Notes under the pieces: model-generated
What the model was told of the DNA's origin: nothing
What the model saw: only the letters and a program-made list of their open reading frames with translations
The model's database searches: none
Program-made: the position numbers and the translations under genes
DNA from: Ottelia alismoides
Lineage: Eukaryota > Streptophyta > Magnoliopsida > Alismatales > Hydrocharitaceae
Assembly: GCA_037367405.1 (NCBI GenBank)
Contig: JAZKJV010009331.1
Coordinates: forward strand, 1,240,001-1,304,000
Length of the DNA: 64,000 nucleotides
Direction: 5' to 3'
Shown here: piece by piece, positions 21,103 through 34,303 of the stretch
Layout: every line of letters starts with the position of its first letter
Numbering within the stretch: the first letter of the stretch is position 1

Positions 21103-24100
21103 TGATGAATCCATGATTCATTAACTTTTCTGTCGCATTTTGTCTTAAAACCCTTAACAAATACATGTAAATACTCACTAATTCTCATATTTTAACAAAA
21201 CCCCATTCATGTGTAAATATTCACTTTTAACCACTAAATTCATGTAAATAAACAAAGAACCAGAAAAAGAAAGAAAAAGGAATATGGAATATATGTATAT
21301 ATATATGTAATATTACTTAAACTATAAATATAACTGAAAGATATATTTATAGCCTAACCCTCGAGACCAAGTCAGCATGGATTGGTCGACAAACCAAAAA
21401 GTAGGGGGAGATAAGGAAAGAAAACAAAATAAAAATAATTTATCTCATGTATATACACTCTTCATTATTTATAAATAAATACAAAACTTCAGAGAATTTT
21501 AATTATTTCATCTTAACTTATTCTTCACCAAATCTTTCTCCTAAGTATTCATAAAAATGTAAATAAAAATATAAAAATAAGTTAAAAATATTACCCTGTA
21601 AATATGCCAAGAAACTCAGCTTACAACTTGTCAAAATCTCAACTTCCGAACATCATAACTTCCTCATACAAACTCCAATTTCACTCTACTCACCTTTAAA
21701 GTTCATAAAATAATATTATCTAATTAATGAAGGTGGTTTCACTGAATTCGGAGTCCGTTTGCAAAAAGTCGGTTTTGGGACCAAAAGACAAAGGGGTTTC
21801 TGGGCTATTTATTTTATGTAACACACCTTATTTATTATTTTCTTAATTTTATAATTTCTAAATTATTTCATGATCCTCTAGTTTCATCATAAATTATTTC
21901 ATAATTTTTGGAGACTATTTATTATTTTTATAAAATCAAATACCCTAAAATATAGGTATATTTGACCTATAGAGACACTTCCTCTATTTATTAAAATATG
22001 TAAATTAATTCATAAAAATCTATAAAAATTTGTATAAGTCTTATTTAATGCCTTAATAATTAATAAAATATAAAATTAATTTTTACTTAATTATTTATTA
22101 AATTAAAAATACAAAACCTATTTATTAATACATAGTTATTAATAAAATATTTATATTTTAAATAATAATTATTATTTATTAAAAATACTTATACCATAAT
22201 TTAGAAAATTAATTTATCTAACTTTCTTGTATTTATACCTATTTAATATAACATCATTTACTAATTTATATTTAATTTATAAGTAATTATAGGATCTGGG
22301 CCAACCAGGTGCTGACACGTGTCAGCACCTGGAGCCTTCTTCCTCAAGAAGCTCAGCCCGATTTCTGTTCCAACTGACCACCTTCCCATATTTTTCCCGC
22401 TCGCCCCTCGAAGCTTCCAACCCATCTCAGCCCTTGGATCTCTACTCCTAACAACCACCAAGCCCGCCAGCCATTGATATTGGCTTGGAGCCCAAGCATC
22501 GCCCCTATATAAGCTCCCCAAGACCCGCCATTGCTAATCATCTTCTTACACCTCCAGCTACCAAGCTCCAGGCTGTTCGACTACCTAACTTTCCCCCTCG
22601 ATTTCAACCAACTCCGGAGGTGACAGCTCCAAGGGGAGGGCTCGCGAGGAAGAGGAGTCGAAGGAGAAGGGATCCAAGGTGTACAACCACCTTGAATCGC
22701 AGCCACGCGCCGCGTAGAGCTCCGGCGAGGTCGCCCGTCGAGCAAACTTCTTCCAGGTCATATACTTGGAAACTCCCCAGACCACTTCATTCATTTTGCA
22801 CTTTTCTTTCTCGAGAATAGAGCCACGATTAGCGTGGCTAATCACGCTTTTAGGTAGACTAATGATCAGTCTTTAACGCCATATCAAAACTTCCCTTCGA
22901 TTCGATTTCATTCGATCCAAACCGATTCGCAAAATCACCGTTGTTTCGCGTCTGAAGTTTTTAGCTGAGATTATGTGTGATTTTTCCTCAACTTTGGAGA
23001 TTTATATCTTAACCGTGTTGGCCGATTCAATTCGAATCGAGCATATCCTTTGATTGCTTGCAGGTCCAGGTTCATCGCATACCATTCTTTAGGATCTGGA
23101 CGAGCTTCAATGTCATCAAAATTCGTGTCCGAAGTCGGAGCTCCAGAACAGTCTTCAAGTCACCATTGCTGAAGCCACCATCTTCATCGAGCTATCGCCG
23201 CCGCTCGGAGCGCTACCACCGCCAACTCCACCGCGGGCGAGCTCGAGGGGTGGAGGAGCCACCCCTCTGGCCCCGCAGGCGAGCCCAAGTCGTCGGAGAA
23301 CCGCCGCTAAAATTCGGAGAAGAAAGCCAGTCCTCCCGAAGCTCCAACTGATCAAGAACAGCGGGTGTACAGAATCGCGACACGTGGCTGCGCCGTAGCC
23401 TTCCGATCGTGCTTTCAAGTTCTAATCTCGGCCGTAGCTTGTGAACCGGTGGAAAAATTACACCATAAGCCCAGCTGAAGTTCCAGAGTTTATTCCCGCC
23501 TCCGTAGTTTTTAATAATTACATTTAGGTCCCTCCGCAGGGACCTAAGTGTAAGAGTTTGTTATTTTTTCTTGCAGAACAGTCCTTTTTGGACCTTTTTG
23601 AGAACAAATTTTAATTAGTTTCTTTACGCTTATGCCCCTGGGCTGTAGGGGCCATATCTTGTCTGTTTGACTTCGGATTTCGACGATTCTTGGAGGGTAG
23701 TTACACAACTACCCTAGCTACATAGTATAAAGTTTTTGCGGCTTTTCGACGAGTTTTTAACGTGATTTGATTTTCTCGAAAACAGCCTCGTTTTGATTTG
23801 TTTTCTTGTGCAGTTCGAGTACGAGGCTCGAACATCGTTCACCTATATTATATAGTACCACCTATATTCTATTCACCTACTATATAATAAATAAATCTTT
23901 TGCCAAATATCCCTTTCTGAAAATTAAATAAAAATTTGAAAATAATAAAATCAAATAAAAATTACAAAAATAAAAACCACTAAAAAAGCATTCTGACTTA
24001 GAGAAGAATTAAAATAAAATTACGGAGAAGAAAAATTAGGGAATATATTCTGCCTCCTTGAGTTCGACCCAGGAACACTTGCCTGGTTAAATATTAGTGA

Positions 24101-24248
24101 AATGGTTTTCCGACAGGAAACCGTAAAATTTGTTTGATAAGTTCTTCTCTCTTTCTCGTTTCGCGGTTGTCTTTCTTCTGCTACAACCGACAACTCTCCC
24201 TCTCTTCTTTAAAACAAGAAGTGAAGGCTCGCGAAACGAGGCTTATCA
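21103..24248 (+). repeat. 3' LTR of E4
   Basis: The LTR is 3146 bp with the same ends as the 5' copy at 11004-14146. Differences are scattered single substitutions, for example at a C/T near 21361, and a few 1-2 bp indels, which points to a recent insertion. Its TATA box is at 22506-22512. Confidence 0.97.
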
Positions 24249-24253
24249 AGGAC
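24249..24253 (+). repeat. Target site duplication of E4, right copy (AGGAC)
   Basis: This is identical to 10999-11003. Together the copies bracket the 13.2 kb insertion. Confidence 0.95.
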
Positions 24254-25573
24254 TTAAATGAAAATCTACAAAATCGTTAGGCGCTTGCATGCAAAATACC
24301 TAAAAAATGAAAATCCAAAAAAATAAAACAAGGGGACTGCTAAATAATCTTTGACCTTAATTAAAATCTGTAATGGACTATCATTGCCTTGAGTTCATAA
24401 ACCATCATTATTTTCAGATACCTTAGGAGGGAACCAAAACCCCTCCTATGAGCGAGGCACAACCTGCTAAGGATTAGAGATGAAAACCCTTTCCTTAATT
24501 GCCTCGTGTATCGCCTGGATTTCTGAAGTAATGGTGCTTCTATCGTACGCCACTGAGTAGGACCTCGTTAGCGATGGTGTTCCTGCCTTGTGTTGAACAT
24601 CGACATGGTCTGAAGTATTGAGCTTAGTCCATGCCCTCATGGGTTTGTTTGTCTCATCGGTTTACGTCTGAGTAAGTCCTTGCACACTCACAGGTGATTC
24701 CATTGCGAGCGAGGTCCTAAGTAGTGGTTTTTCCTATCGGCTTCCTCCCTCTATTTCTTTGGCTGAGTAGGGATCTGGGAAGGGTTACAAGGACCTTAAA
24801 AGTGCAAACTACAGGTTACAAAGGAGGAGGACAAGTACAGGATATTTTTTTGGCGAGACTCTCTCTCTTATAGAGTTAGTGTGCTAAGGACTTGTTATAA
24901 GATATGTCTGAAATAACAACTCTAAAAATGAAAAGAAAATAAATAGCCGATCCCTTACGGCTTCACATGGCATGAGTTGGTGAAGCCAATTTTGTATCAT
25001 GTTTGTATGGATCTAGATTAAGGTTCAAATATAAAGTCCCACGCATTTGCGTAAATTTCATCATATGTGTCTTCCTTTTGACCCCCTTGCTCAGTTCGAG
25101 ACTTTCTACTATTGTACACTCCTTTTTATTCCTTGTTGACCACCATATCTTTCTTCCTGCATCATCTCCTCTTTCTCCACGATGGTGATCCGTGGATAGT
25201 TTAGTCGGGACTCCATCAACACCTACATTGATTCCATGGACTCGACACCGTCAATAAATTCGAGGCGATTCTCGAGAACCCAGTTCGAACTTTGCGAACC
25301 AATATGCAAACTCCCCATTTTCTTCCCACCCTTCTTTATCACCCAATAAACCAGGACCACTCTTGTCCCCCTTTCGCTCGTTGTGAGTAGAGGTCGATTA
25401 CAGTCTACATCTTTACTCCATTCACAATCATCTGGGATTGACCCTAATCTCATACTCATCTCGATAGCTGGAAATTCAATTTCAAGTGGTCCGATTGGGA
25501 TTCCCTCATATTGTAATTAGAAGCCAACTCCAGTCCTGGATCCCAATCCAAAAATCATTTCCTCCAACTCAGA
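24254..25573 (+). other. E3 leader, part 2 (after E4)
   Basis: This continues the E3 untranslated leader up to gag. A long-range stem pairs 24558-24577 with 24700-24719 (TAGGACCTCG/CGAGGTCCTA outside, GC and ATGG/CCAT inside). It encloses smaller hairpins, including CGATG/CATCG around the phrase CCTTGTGTTGAAC. E6 has the same phrase in a hairpin at 49119-49144. A conserved pre-gag block (TACGGCTTCA, GAGTTGGTGAAG) lies near 24950-24990. No gene was found. Confidence 0.6.
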
Positions 25574-26498
25574 TTGAGAGATAACTCCACAAGGGAAGGG
25601 CAAGGGGCATTAGCCGCCCCAACCAGAGCAATGCAGATGCCAGATCAGAATAAGGTGAACGCTCAGATGTTGGCTTCCATCCAAGCCATACAACAACAAC
25701 TGACGGAGCATGCCCTATTGCAAACTGCATTTCAGGATATGTTGAACGACGTATGAACAGACCAGCAGGAGGAGGCAGAGGAAGAGGAGGAGAAATACCT
25801 AGTGATGATCCAGACCAAGAAGAGGGAGCGGGGAACCCAAAGCCTACATTGAAAGAAACATACAATCCAGGAGACATCCAGATGACAGAATGGGTCCGCA
25901 TCCCATCGATCCATGATCATTTTGAGATCAAACCCAATTTCTTCCGCTCCTTCCCTCATTTCATGGGAACACCAATGAGGAGCCATACATCCACCTATAG
26001 TAGTTCTCTCACATCTGCAGGATGACCCAATACCCTAATATCCCATTGGATGTAGTGAAGATGATTGTATTCCTGTTCAACTTACAAGACAAGGCCCTCT
26101 ATTAGGTCAATCATTTGGGAAAGGTTGTGATGACCTGGGATGAACTCAAATATTTGTTCCTTAACAAGTTCTTTCCCCTCGGGGTGTCTCAACCAGATGT
26201 GAGACAGGATCAACAACTTCTCTCAAACCAGCCACGAGTCTAACCATGAAGCCTCGAAGCGATTTACAGACCTGCAAGAGAAGATCCCCCACCATGAGAT
26301 ACCGAGGACCAGTCTAGTCCAGCACTTTTCTGGGGCTTGAATATAGATATCCAGCGACTAGTGGACGTTGCATGTGGAGGATCAAATATTAACAAGGATA
26401 AAGATGTGGTATCACAGATTTTCGAAGAAATGGCTGAGGGCGAGGTTGCCCTCTCTTCATCAGGCCCTTACCTGAGACATCCACGGGTCCTCTAGAAG
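25574..26498 (+). pseudogene. gag: gag, N-terminal and capsid part (E3), broken
   Basis: The pieces lie in shifting frames. First is a coiled-coil-like segment (MLASIQAIQQQLTEHALL) to 25756. From 25753 another frame has PTLKETYNPGDIQMTEWVRI, which matches the E4 gag sequence before its capsid. The capsid remnant continues with VFLFNLQDKALY and TWDELKYLFLNKFFPLG, interrupted by stops. It ends near the VACGGSNINKDKDVVSQIFE region, equivalent to E4 AACGGSYLNKDAESVWTIFE. The frameshift near 25757 and later stops make it non-functional. Confidence 0.75.
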
Positions 26499-26507
26499 TC
26501 AGTTCAC

Positions 26508-27743
26508 ATGGCATCATCCTGTGATGTGGACAGAGATGAGAGATCCAACCTCAGTATTATTGGGGGTCATCTTTCGAAGGTTGACATTATCGAGAAGTGG
26601 TCACAGGATCTCAAGAAGCTTGCTGTGATCGAACAGAGGACACCGAATCTGGATAAGCTGGACCAAATCGCCAAGCAGTTGGAGCTGCTGGTGAGCACCA
26701 TCAGTTCTGTTCAGCTGGTGACACCACCGTCAGAGACTCTTACTGAGAAGAAGGATGAACCGTCACTGCTATATCAACCTCAATCGAGTCAACAGTAGCC
26801 GGACATTTAGCACGTATACTACAAGCAGGCACCCGGGCAGGCCCCACCACAACAGCAGATGGTGGTCTACCAGCCAGACTACCTCCCACCTTCTAATCCA
26901 ACATTCCCACCACCACCCTTGATCTAGGAAGTAAATGATGTTTGGAGCAATGACGTACAGTTGACCCGTCCTATAGAACAACATCATGGACAACCACCTG
27001 CTAATCAGCCTTACCACCAACCTCAGGGTGGTCGTTATGCACAGTCCTCCCAACCTCAGCCTCAATATGAGTACTACCAGTCTCCACAATATCACAATTG
27101 GAGACAATCACAACAGTACCCTCAACCACAGTATTGCACACACCCGTAGTATCACTAGTACGTGATTGTTCGGTACCAACAGTATCAGCTTCCTCCTCCT
27201 CCACAACAACATCAGTTGTCCCAACCACAACCACCCCACCATCAGCAACAGTGTGGTATGCACACTGAATCTTATGAGGCAATTCCAGTGAACCCCAACC
27301 TGGATTTCTTAGCCCAAGTCGTGAAGGGCCTCGCAGAGATAACCAAGAAGCTAGACGACCTCACAGCCACTAAAACTCCAATTCTGGCCCAGATCGAAGT
27401 GAATCCCAATAATTTTAAGTGTAAAGATCAGTTAGAATGTGATGTCATGTCTTTGCCTGTAGAGTTAGACGATCGTAATTTTGTTTTATCTAATGTTTTC
27501 ACTCTTAGGAGCGGTAGGACCTTGCCTCCATCTGCTGCCATCAAAGGGAACAATAAATCATTTTCAGGTGAAACGTCATCTTCTGCATCAGCCGTGCCAG
27601 GTACAGGTTTGGGTGAGGAAGAAGGAGGAGGAGGAGCTAGGCCAGTTGTCACTCGCCACCATCTTCATCAACAAAAAGAACAAAAAAATCAGAAAAGCCA
27701 AAGAGACCAAAAAAATATTGCCATCGAAGTGAAGCCGTACTAG
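26508..27743 (+). pseudogene. gag: gag C-terminal, Gln/Pro/Tyr-rich region (E3), broken
   Basis: The first open piece (26508-26798) has SKVDIIEKWSQDLKKLAVIE, matching the E4 segment after its amber stop. A Gln/Tyr/Pro-rich linker follows (to about 27290) with several stops. Next come VNPNLDFLAQVVKGLAEITK and a Gly/Glu-rich tail to 27743. E1 (5296-6017) is another decayed copy of this same stretch. The role in living relatives is unknown; it links capsid to protease. Confidence 0.65.
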
Positions 27744-27856
27744 CAACCGATCCAATACCAGCCGATGGAGCAAAGATCACGCTTTTTGCTTATCCACCTG
27801 CATCAACTTCATCTCCAGCATGTGCTCCTTTTTGTGATTTGGACGTATAGAATATT

Positions 27857-28765
27857 GTGGAGAAGAATTTTGTAGTAAATAAGAACACTACTTTTCATTT
27901 CAACACTGTAAATATTCCTTTTCCAGTTGCAATAGAAAAATCCAGAAAAAAATGTGAAAAAAAAGTGCATTGGCTGATCCAAGAGCTGTGGGAATACATG
28001 CCTGTTGTAAATAAGGGATTGAAAGAGGAATGTGCAAACAAGCGTCGACCAACCAGTAACAATAGATGCCCGCAAGTGGAGAAGCATGTCGTTACCATGG
28101 CCACAGTAGCAGCCATCAACAATCTCCCACAAAAGAAGCAAGACAATGGAGAGTTGTTGATCAGATGCGAGATTTTTGACAAAGTCTTCGAGCGAACTTT
28201 GCTTGATAGTGGTTCTTCCATCATCCTCTTGCCCTCTTCATTGTTGCAAGAATTTGGATTGGGTCCTCTCAAGCAGACACGAATGATCCTTCAGTTCGCT
28301 GATCAATCCATCAAGCGACCCCGATGTCCTCTGGAAGACATTATCATAAAGGTGCAGGACATGTAGTTCCTGGTGGATTTTGTAGTCCTTGATATGGACC
28401 CCCTTGCACCCTTTCTCCAGACTCCTGTTACTCTAGGTTGGCCATTCCTACGCACTGTAGAGGTCATGGTTGACTATGAGTCTGGCAAGTTCACATTTAC
28501 CTCGAAAAATCATAGAGTCACTATAGACATGGTCAATGAGCCGACAGTCGTATCTGATGAAAGTCATGCAGTACTTGGTTGGCATGTCTCAGATCTTACT
28601 ACAGAGATAAGAGATACAGAACTCTCTTTAAACGACACCTGTACCCTAGAAATCCTCTCCCCTGAGGAAGATTGGGAAGCCACAGTCGACAAAAGCTCCA
28701 ATGGTACTTGGGAAACAGAATCTAATCTTCTAATGCTTCTATTTAACTCAGATGATTCATTCTAG
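27857..28765 (+). pseudogene. Aspartic protease region (E3)
   Basis: The retropepsin core is clear: FERTLLDSGSSIILLPSSLL with the catalytic Asp at 28204-28206, then LQFADQSIKRPR. One TAG interrupts it at 28364-28366, after which VDFVVLDMD and the degraded LGWPFL (normally LGRPFL) continue to 28765. Upstream of the protease lies a basic stretch (NKRRPTSNNR). In living relatives this enzyme cuts the Gag-Pol polyprotein. Here it is dead. Confidence 0.75.
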
Positions 28766-30440
28766 CCTGAACATGATGAATTCATTGCAAATATGTTCGG
28801 CACATTATCAGTGGAACAACAAGACGTTGAGGTAAGCAACCCTACCTCTAAAGTTATAGCAAATCATCCTCTAACCATCACCATTTCTGAAGTAACAAAG
28901 AAGTAGTCCAGATCAGAACCAGAATTAAAGCCACTTCCAGTAGGCCTTAAGTATGCTTTCCTCATGGGTGCAGAGAACATGTATCCGGTCATAATCAGCA
29001 GCAGGCTGACACTGGATCAAGAGTTTGGACTTCTCGAGGTTCGAAAAAAGAACCGCAAGGCACTTGGTTGGCACATCTCATATCTCTGTGGGATAAATCC
29101 TGCTCTGTGCTTACACCATATATATTTGGAAGAAGATGTTAAACCGTCCTGATAGTTCCAAAGAAGGCTGAACCCAAATCTACGGGACATAGTCATAAAA
29201 GAAATCATGAAATGGTGTGATGCAGGCTTCATTTATCCCATCTCCGACTAGAAATGGGTAAGCCCTCTGTATGTAGTTCTGAAGAAGTCTGAGCTCACCA
29301 TGGTTACCAATGACAAAGGAGAGGAGATTTCTCCTTGGGTACCTACATCATGGCACGTATGTGTCGACTACCATCGTCTTAATGAAACACGGAAGAAGGA
29401 CCACTTCCCCTTGTCATTTATTAATCAAGTGTTGGAAAGAGTAGCCGGCAAGGAGTTCTTCTGCTTTCTGGATGGGTACTATGGGTACAACCAAGTGGCA
29501 ATCATCCCTGAAGACCAAGAAAAGACTACCTTCACTTGCTTGTTTGGCACCTATTCTTTCAGGAGAATACCCTTTGGCTTGTACAACGCATCTGCTACAT
29601 TTTAAAGATGCATGCTTACCGTTTTCACCGAGATGGTAGGTAGTTTTCTCGAGGTGTTTATGGACGACTTCTCCGTCTATTGTAATAGTTTTGATTCTTG
29701 TCTTGAGCACCTAGACATAGTACTTCAGAAATGTTGTGAAGTCAATCTTGTGCTATCTTGGGAAAAGAGCCACTTCCTGGTCACTGAAGGGATTGTGTTG
29801 GGTCACGTCATTTCTAAACATTGCATGGAAGTAGACTCGGCAAAGGTGGATGTTATTGACAATCTAGAGTCACCTGAGACAGTCAGAAATGTGAGGTCAT
29901 TCTTGAGGCATGTGGGTTTCTACAGGAGATTCGTTCGTGACTTCAGCTGCATTGCCCGACCTCTTACAAAATTGTTGTGCAACGAGACTGAGTTCAATTT
30001 GATCAGTTGGTTCTCCTTTCATTTAATCAGTTGAATGAGCTCATCACCCAAGTTCCAGTCCTACAACCACCCGATTGATCTCTTCCCTTTGAGATCATGA
30101 CAGATGCGTATGACTTTACAGTTGGGGTTGTTCTAGGACAGAGAAAAGACAAGGTGCCCTATGCCATTCATTATGCCAGCAAAACACTAGACGAAGCTCA
30201 GAGAAATTACACTGTCATAAAGAAAGAATTGTTGGTTGTCGTATTTGCCCTTGAAAAGTTCAGATCCTATCTGCTTGAATCAAAAGCCACCATCTACACT
30301 GACCACTCTATTATTCGATACTTGTAACAGAAGAAGGATGACAAGCCTAGATTGATCAGATGGGTCATTGATTTGGAAATCAAAGACAAGCATGGTTTTC
30401 ATAACGTGGTAGCCGATCACCTATTCAGAATTTAGCAGCA
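28766..30440 (+). pseudogene. pol: Reverse transcriptase and RNase H (E3), broken
   Basis: RT fingers and palm are readable through several stops. Landmarks are [63 protein letters not shown] (then a stop) and the catalytic FMDD at 29657-29668. A connection follows ([14 protein letters not shown]), then RNase H from about 30090 (EIMTDAYDFTVGVVLGQ, YTDHSIIRY). One frame disruption is near 30000-30060. Identity to the E8 pol is high, but many changes are C-to-T or G-to-A, as in old methylated repeats. Confidence 0.85.
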
Positions 30441-31790
30441 AGATCCTCCACTGAGCAACGCACCCATTACAGACACCTTTCCTGATGAGTCGATCCTAGC
30501 TATGGATTCACTCCCTTGGTATGTTGATATTGTGAACTACCTCATCTCTGGTGTAGTTCCCCGGGATTGGACGAAAATGAAGAAGGATAAATTCTTGTCC
30601 ACCATCAATTTCTACCAATGGGAAGACCCACTTCTATTCAGGGAAGGAGCAGATTGTATTTGGCGTGGTTGTATTCCTCACAAGGAGCATTATAGTGTCC
30701 TCGAGCACTGTCATTCGCTCGAATATGGTGGACATCACTCTGGAAATAGAACGGTAGTGAAAGTATTGCAATGTGGCCTCTGGTGGCCTACACTATTTAA
30801 GAATGTCGCAACATTCTCGAGCGCTACACTGACTGTCAGAGATTGAAAGGTACCCTGACAGTTAAAGATTCAATGCCCCTGAAATTCATTCATATTACAT
30901 ATCTATTCGATGCTTGGGGAATCGATTTCATGGGACCCTTCTCCAACAGTCAGGGATACGAGCACATCCTTCTTGTCATTGGTTAATAAGTCATTGGGTT
31001 GAAGCTATCCCTGTTCGAGTCGCAGATAGTCGTACAATTTGTCGTTTTATGAAAGAGAACATCATCTCGCGGTTGAGGATTCCGAAGATACTGATATCAG
31101 ATGGCGGTAGTCACTTCATTAATAGAGAGCTCGAGAAATTAGTGGAGTACGGCATCGAACATCGAGGTGCATCTCCTTATCATCCCCAGACCAACTGCAT
31201 GGTTGAACTTTCAAATAGAGAAATCAAGACGATACAGAAGCTTGTAAAGCTGGACAAGAAAAACTGGTCCCAACTTTTAGACTCCATCCTTTTGGCATAC
31301 AGAACCTCTTACAAGTCCCCCTTCAGCTTGTTACCTTACCGTCTTGTGTAGGGAAAGCCATGCCATCTGCTAGTGGAGCTAATTCACAAATCATTATGGC
31401 CATCAATATCTGCAATTTGGACTCATAAAGAGGTGGTCAGAAAAGAAAAGAGGATCCGAACATGCTCCTAGAATTCCAATACTATGCATATGATAACACA
31501 TTGATGTATAAAAAGAAGGTTATATGCTAGCATGATCGGCACATCAGATGAAAGACCTTTGAGACAGGACAGAAAGTATGGTTATTTGACGCAAAGTTGA
31601 AGATATTCCCGGGCAAATTAAAAAGTACATGGATAAGGCCATTCAGAGTGCAAGAAGTGTGTGACAATGGAAGCATTGTGATATCCTAATTGTCTCCTAA
31701 CACACAACCGTTTGTCGTCAACGGTCATTTATTAAGCCAAACATTGACCACGACACTTTCGAGGTCATTGTCGATTCCGTCCAAGTGATA
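30441..31790 (+). pseudogene. Integrase (E3), broken
   Basis: The zinc-binding segment (HCHSLEYGGHHSGNR, then LQCGLWWPTLF) is followed by a frameshift near 30820. The catalytic core continues with [20 protein letters not shown] and ELSNREIK, the three acidic positions D, D and E. A stop at 31349-31351 and more changes follow. The C-terminal remnant includes FVVNGH near 31715. The length and order match the E8 integrase. Confidence 0.8.
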
Positions 31791-31943
31791 TGCACCGAAG
31801 GAGAATCCGCAACCTTAGCATCATCAAAAGATTCAAATAATCTCACTTAAAAACTCTTCCTTTATGTTTTCATGTTTTCCTCTTTTCTTCTTTTCATTTC
31901 ATCATTTTCTACCAAAAGATGTTTCCCCTTTTTGTCAGTCTTT

Positions 31944-32345
31944 TATATTTGGGCGTACTTTGTCCTAAGTATAGGGGTGTGTGCACTCTGAAATTCTTTC
32001 ATTTTTTGATTCCCTCCACTGTCTCCTGTTTTCATCTATACTTAGGGATATCTTACCCTAATTATAGGGCGAGACAGTTCGAGTGAAATTTGTTCATCCC
32101 CATCCTTCGACCCTCCTTGCATGTAGATACAGTCTGCTATACGTAGAATTATTTGATCCTAAATATAGGGGGCGACCAACTGCTCATTCTTTCCTTCCTT
32201 ATTCTTTCATCATTGTAGAATAGGATTTTCTATACTCAGTACGAATTATGCCTTCTCTTCTCTCTTCGGTCTATGAGGGCATAACTCAAGCTAAGTATAG
32301 GGAGGTCATATATACTATGTATATACTTTATCCATAACTCGTACT
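31944..32345 (+). other. Hairpin/polypurine cassettes (E3), partly decayed
   Basis: Four cassettes correspond to those of E4 and E6. Three end at the purine runs of 31976, 32069 and 32173. The long fourth spans 32231-32305 (TACTCAGTACGAATTATG to CTAAGTATAGGGAGG). The conserved arm CATAACTCGTACT follows at 32333-32345. Stems are weaker than in the young elements, for example ATATTTGGGC against GTCCTAAGTAT. Confidence 0.65.
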
Positions 32346-34280
32346 TTCGTATTTTTAATGAAGATGGCTAAATTACTATTTATATCCAAACATATAAAAT
32401 TCATAAGATCAATTAATAAAAATGTGCATATTATTCCCCAAATTAATTTTGTATATACTGATTAATAAATCAGGTAAAAATGTTTTACAAAATGTTTGAA
32501 AAATAGTTTGAAAATCTATTTGAAAAATGTTTTGTTAAATATTTTCAACCTTTGTGCAGATATTTTGTTTATAAAAATTCCTTTTCTTTGTGTGAAATAA
32601 ATATGTTTTACAAACCTATTTGCAAATAGTTTGGAAAATGAGTGCAAAAATATTTGAAAAATCAATATATACTATTCGAAAAACCTTTGCAAAATGATTT
32701 TCAAATGCATGTAAATATTTGTAAAAGTTACTTGCAAAAAATATTTTGGACTATAGTTTTCAAAATTGTATGTAAAACCTTATTCAAATAAGTTTGAGGA
32801 ATATATATATCCTTAAAAAGAAATACTTTACAAGCTGTATAAACATACCTATAAGAATAACTCACATTCGATATGTAAATCCTTCAACCTTAATTCTTAT
32901 AAATAAAAAAAGAGGCATGCGCTTGTAAATATTTGTGCGTGCTTCCTTTTTGCACCAAAAGTCTTTTTATTTTAAAAAAATCTAAAAATTTGTAAAATAT
33001 AAAAATTCCTAAAACATTTGCAAAAATATTTATTAAAAAAATGCTTAAAAATTTGCAAAACTTTTCAAAAATCCATAAAAGTTCAAAATTAGAAAATGGC
33101 ATCATAAAAATATTTTCTTGCATTGTACATAGCACTCACATTTTTTGGAATAATATAGACAATTAAACAGGTCAAAATAAATTCCGGAGATTGGAGCATG
33201 AAATAGACCTTAATACACCTAGTTTCAGAGGAACTCATTGAGGACTAGAAGTGGAGATGTTTCAGGTCACCTTGACTTAATTCTTTAGGTTCCATAAGGC
33301 TATGTTCATGAGTCAATTCAATGTGCTTAAATATAACCCTTCATTTCATCTGTACGAGTCTTGAGATAGTGACTTGACTGGAAACCTCGCACCAAGCACT
33401 TAGCTCAACTTAAATGGACTGTTGAAATATCTTGGAGTCTAAGTTGGGACGATGCAAGGTCGCTTCGTTAAGTGTGGCTTGGGAACCATTCTTGAGGATT
33501 GCTGACACCGGTACTTTAACCTACTTCTTTTGGTAACAATGATATCTAAAGACTGGAGATGGATTGAGATAATGCTTGGGAAGAGGAATGGTCTATCGGC
33601 GCAACTTTTCTATGACCTCAAAAAATTTAGGTGGAACAAAAGATGCTATATCCATCGGGCATAAACAAGAATACAAAAGTTCTACAACGACAAAGAAAAT
33701 ATCCAAAGAAGCCTATACCAAAAATTCCAAAAAAAAATTGAGCATCAGAAAAAGCCTGCTTCTTGGTGAAGAATCGGTTATACTGACCGACTTCACAAGG
33801 GAATGAAGACTACACTGGTCCATTTCCACTTCACTTCTCATTCTTCTGACATCTTCCCCCATTCGGTTGTAAAGATCGAGAGTACCTAACCTTAGAAGGG
33901 AATATCTGGCTCTACAAGGACGAGTTACCAGAAGAGCATATGCCTTATGATTCAATGTTTTTGTCTGCGAAGAGCTGAAAAAATCCACACACATGGTTCT
34001 ATTATTTCAAGGTAGCAAGAGTATGTGACTGGGATGATGGTTCTGACTTGATTGTGATTTGTATAGGATGACATGAGTATGGAATCTAAGGGTTGTTATG
34101 TCACACTTCCCGACTTCAATGGGGTTCGGAACACACTATTAATCCAAAGACCTTCTTTGAGCTCCAAACTTTGACTTTATCACAAGACAAGTTTAAAAGT
34201 CAACAATTATTCCATGTTATTTCTTTTTCTTTTCTTTATTTTTCACTTTCCACACTTATCACATAAGTATTTGCTAGGGA
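32346..34280 (+). other. E3 3' non-coding region
   Basis: The sequence is very AT-rich to about 33110. It then aligns with the E4 3' region (20000-21070). No gene is seen. The last 170 nt are also homologous to E5 (40743-40916, minus strand). Confidence 0.55.
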
Positions 34281-34303
34281 CTAGCAAAGCAAGTATAGGT
34301 GGT
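34281..34303 (+). promoter_or_regulatory. Polypurine tract block of E3
   Basis: CTAGCAAAGC and AAGTATAGGTGGT precede the right LTR. One G-to-T change breaks the purine run found in E4. Confidence 0.7.

Larger units (their letters stand above)
11004..24248 (+). mobile_element. E4: young gag-protease-only Athila-like element
   Basis: The element is 13,245 bp with two nearly identical LTRs. By eye there are about twenty substitutions and a few 1-2 bp indels in 3.1 kb. It has a perfect 5-bp target duplication, an intact tRNA-Asp primer-binding site, and a gag-protease frame broken by one amber codon. It keeps only the last 31 codons of the integrase frame, then four hairpin/polypurine cassettes and the final polypurine tract. 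Reverse transcriptase, RNase H and almost all integrase are missing between about 18880 and 18893. It is the youngest complete insertion in the window and would need polymerase and integrase in trans. Confidence 0.95.
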
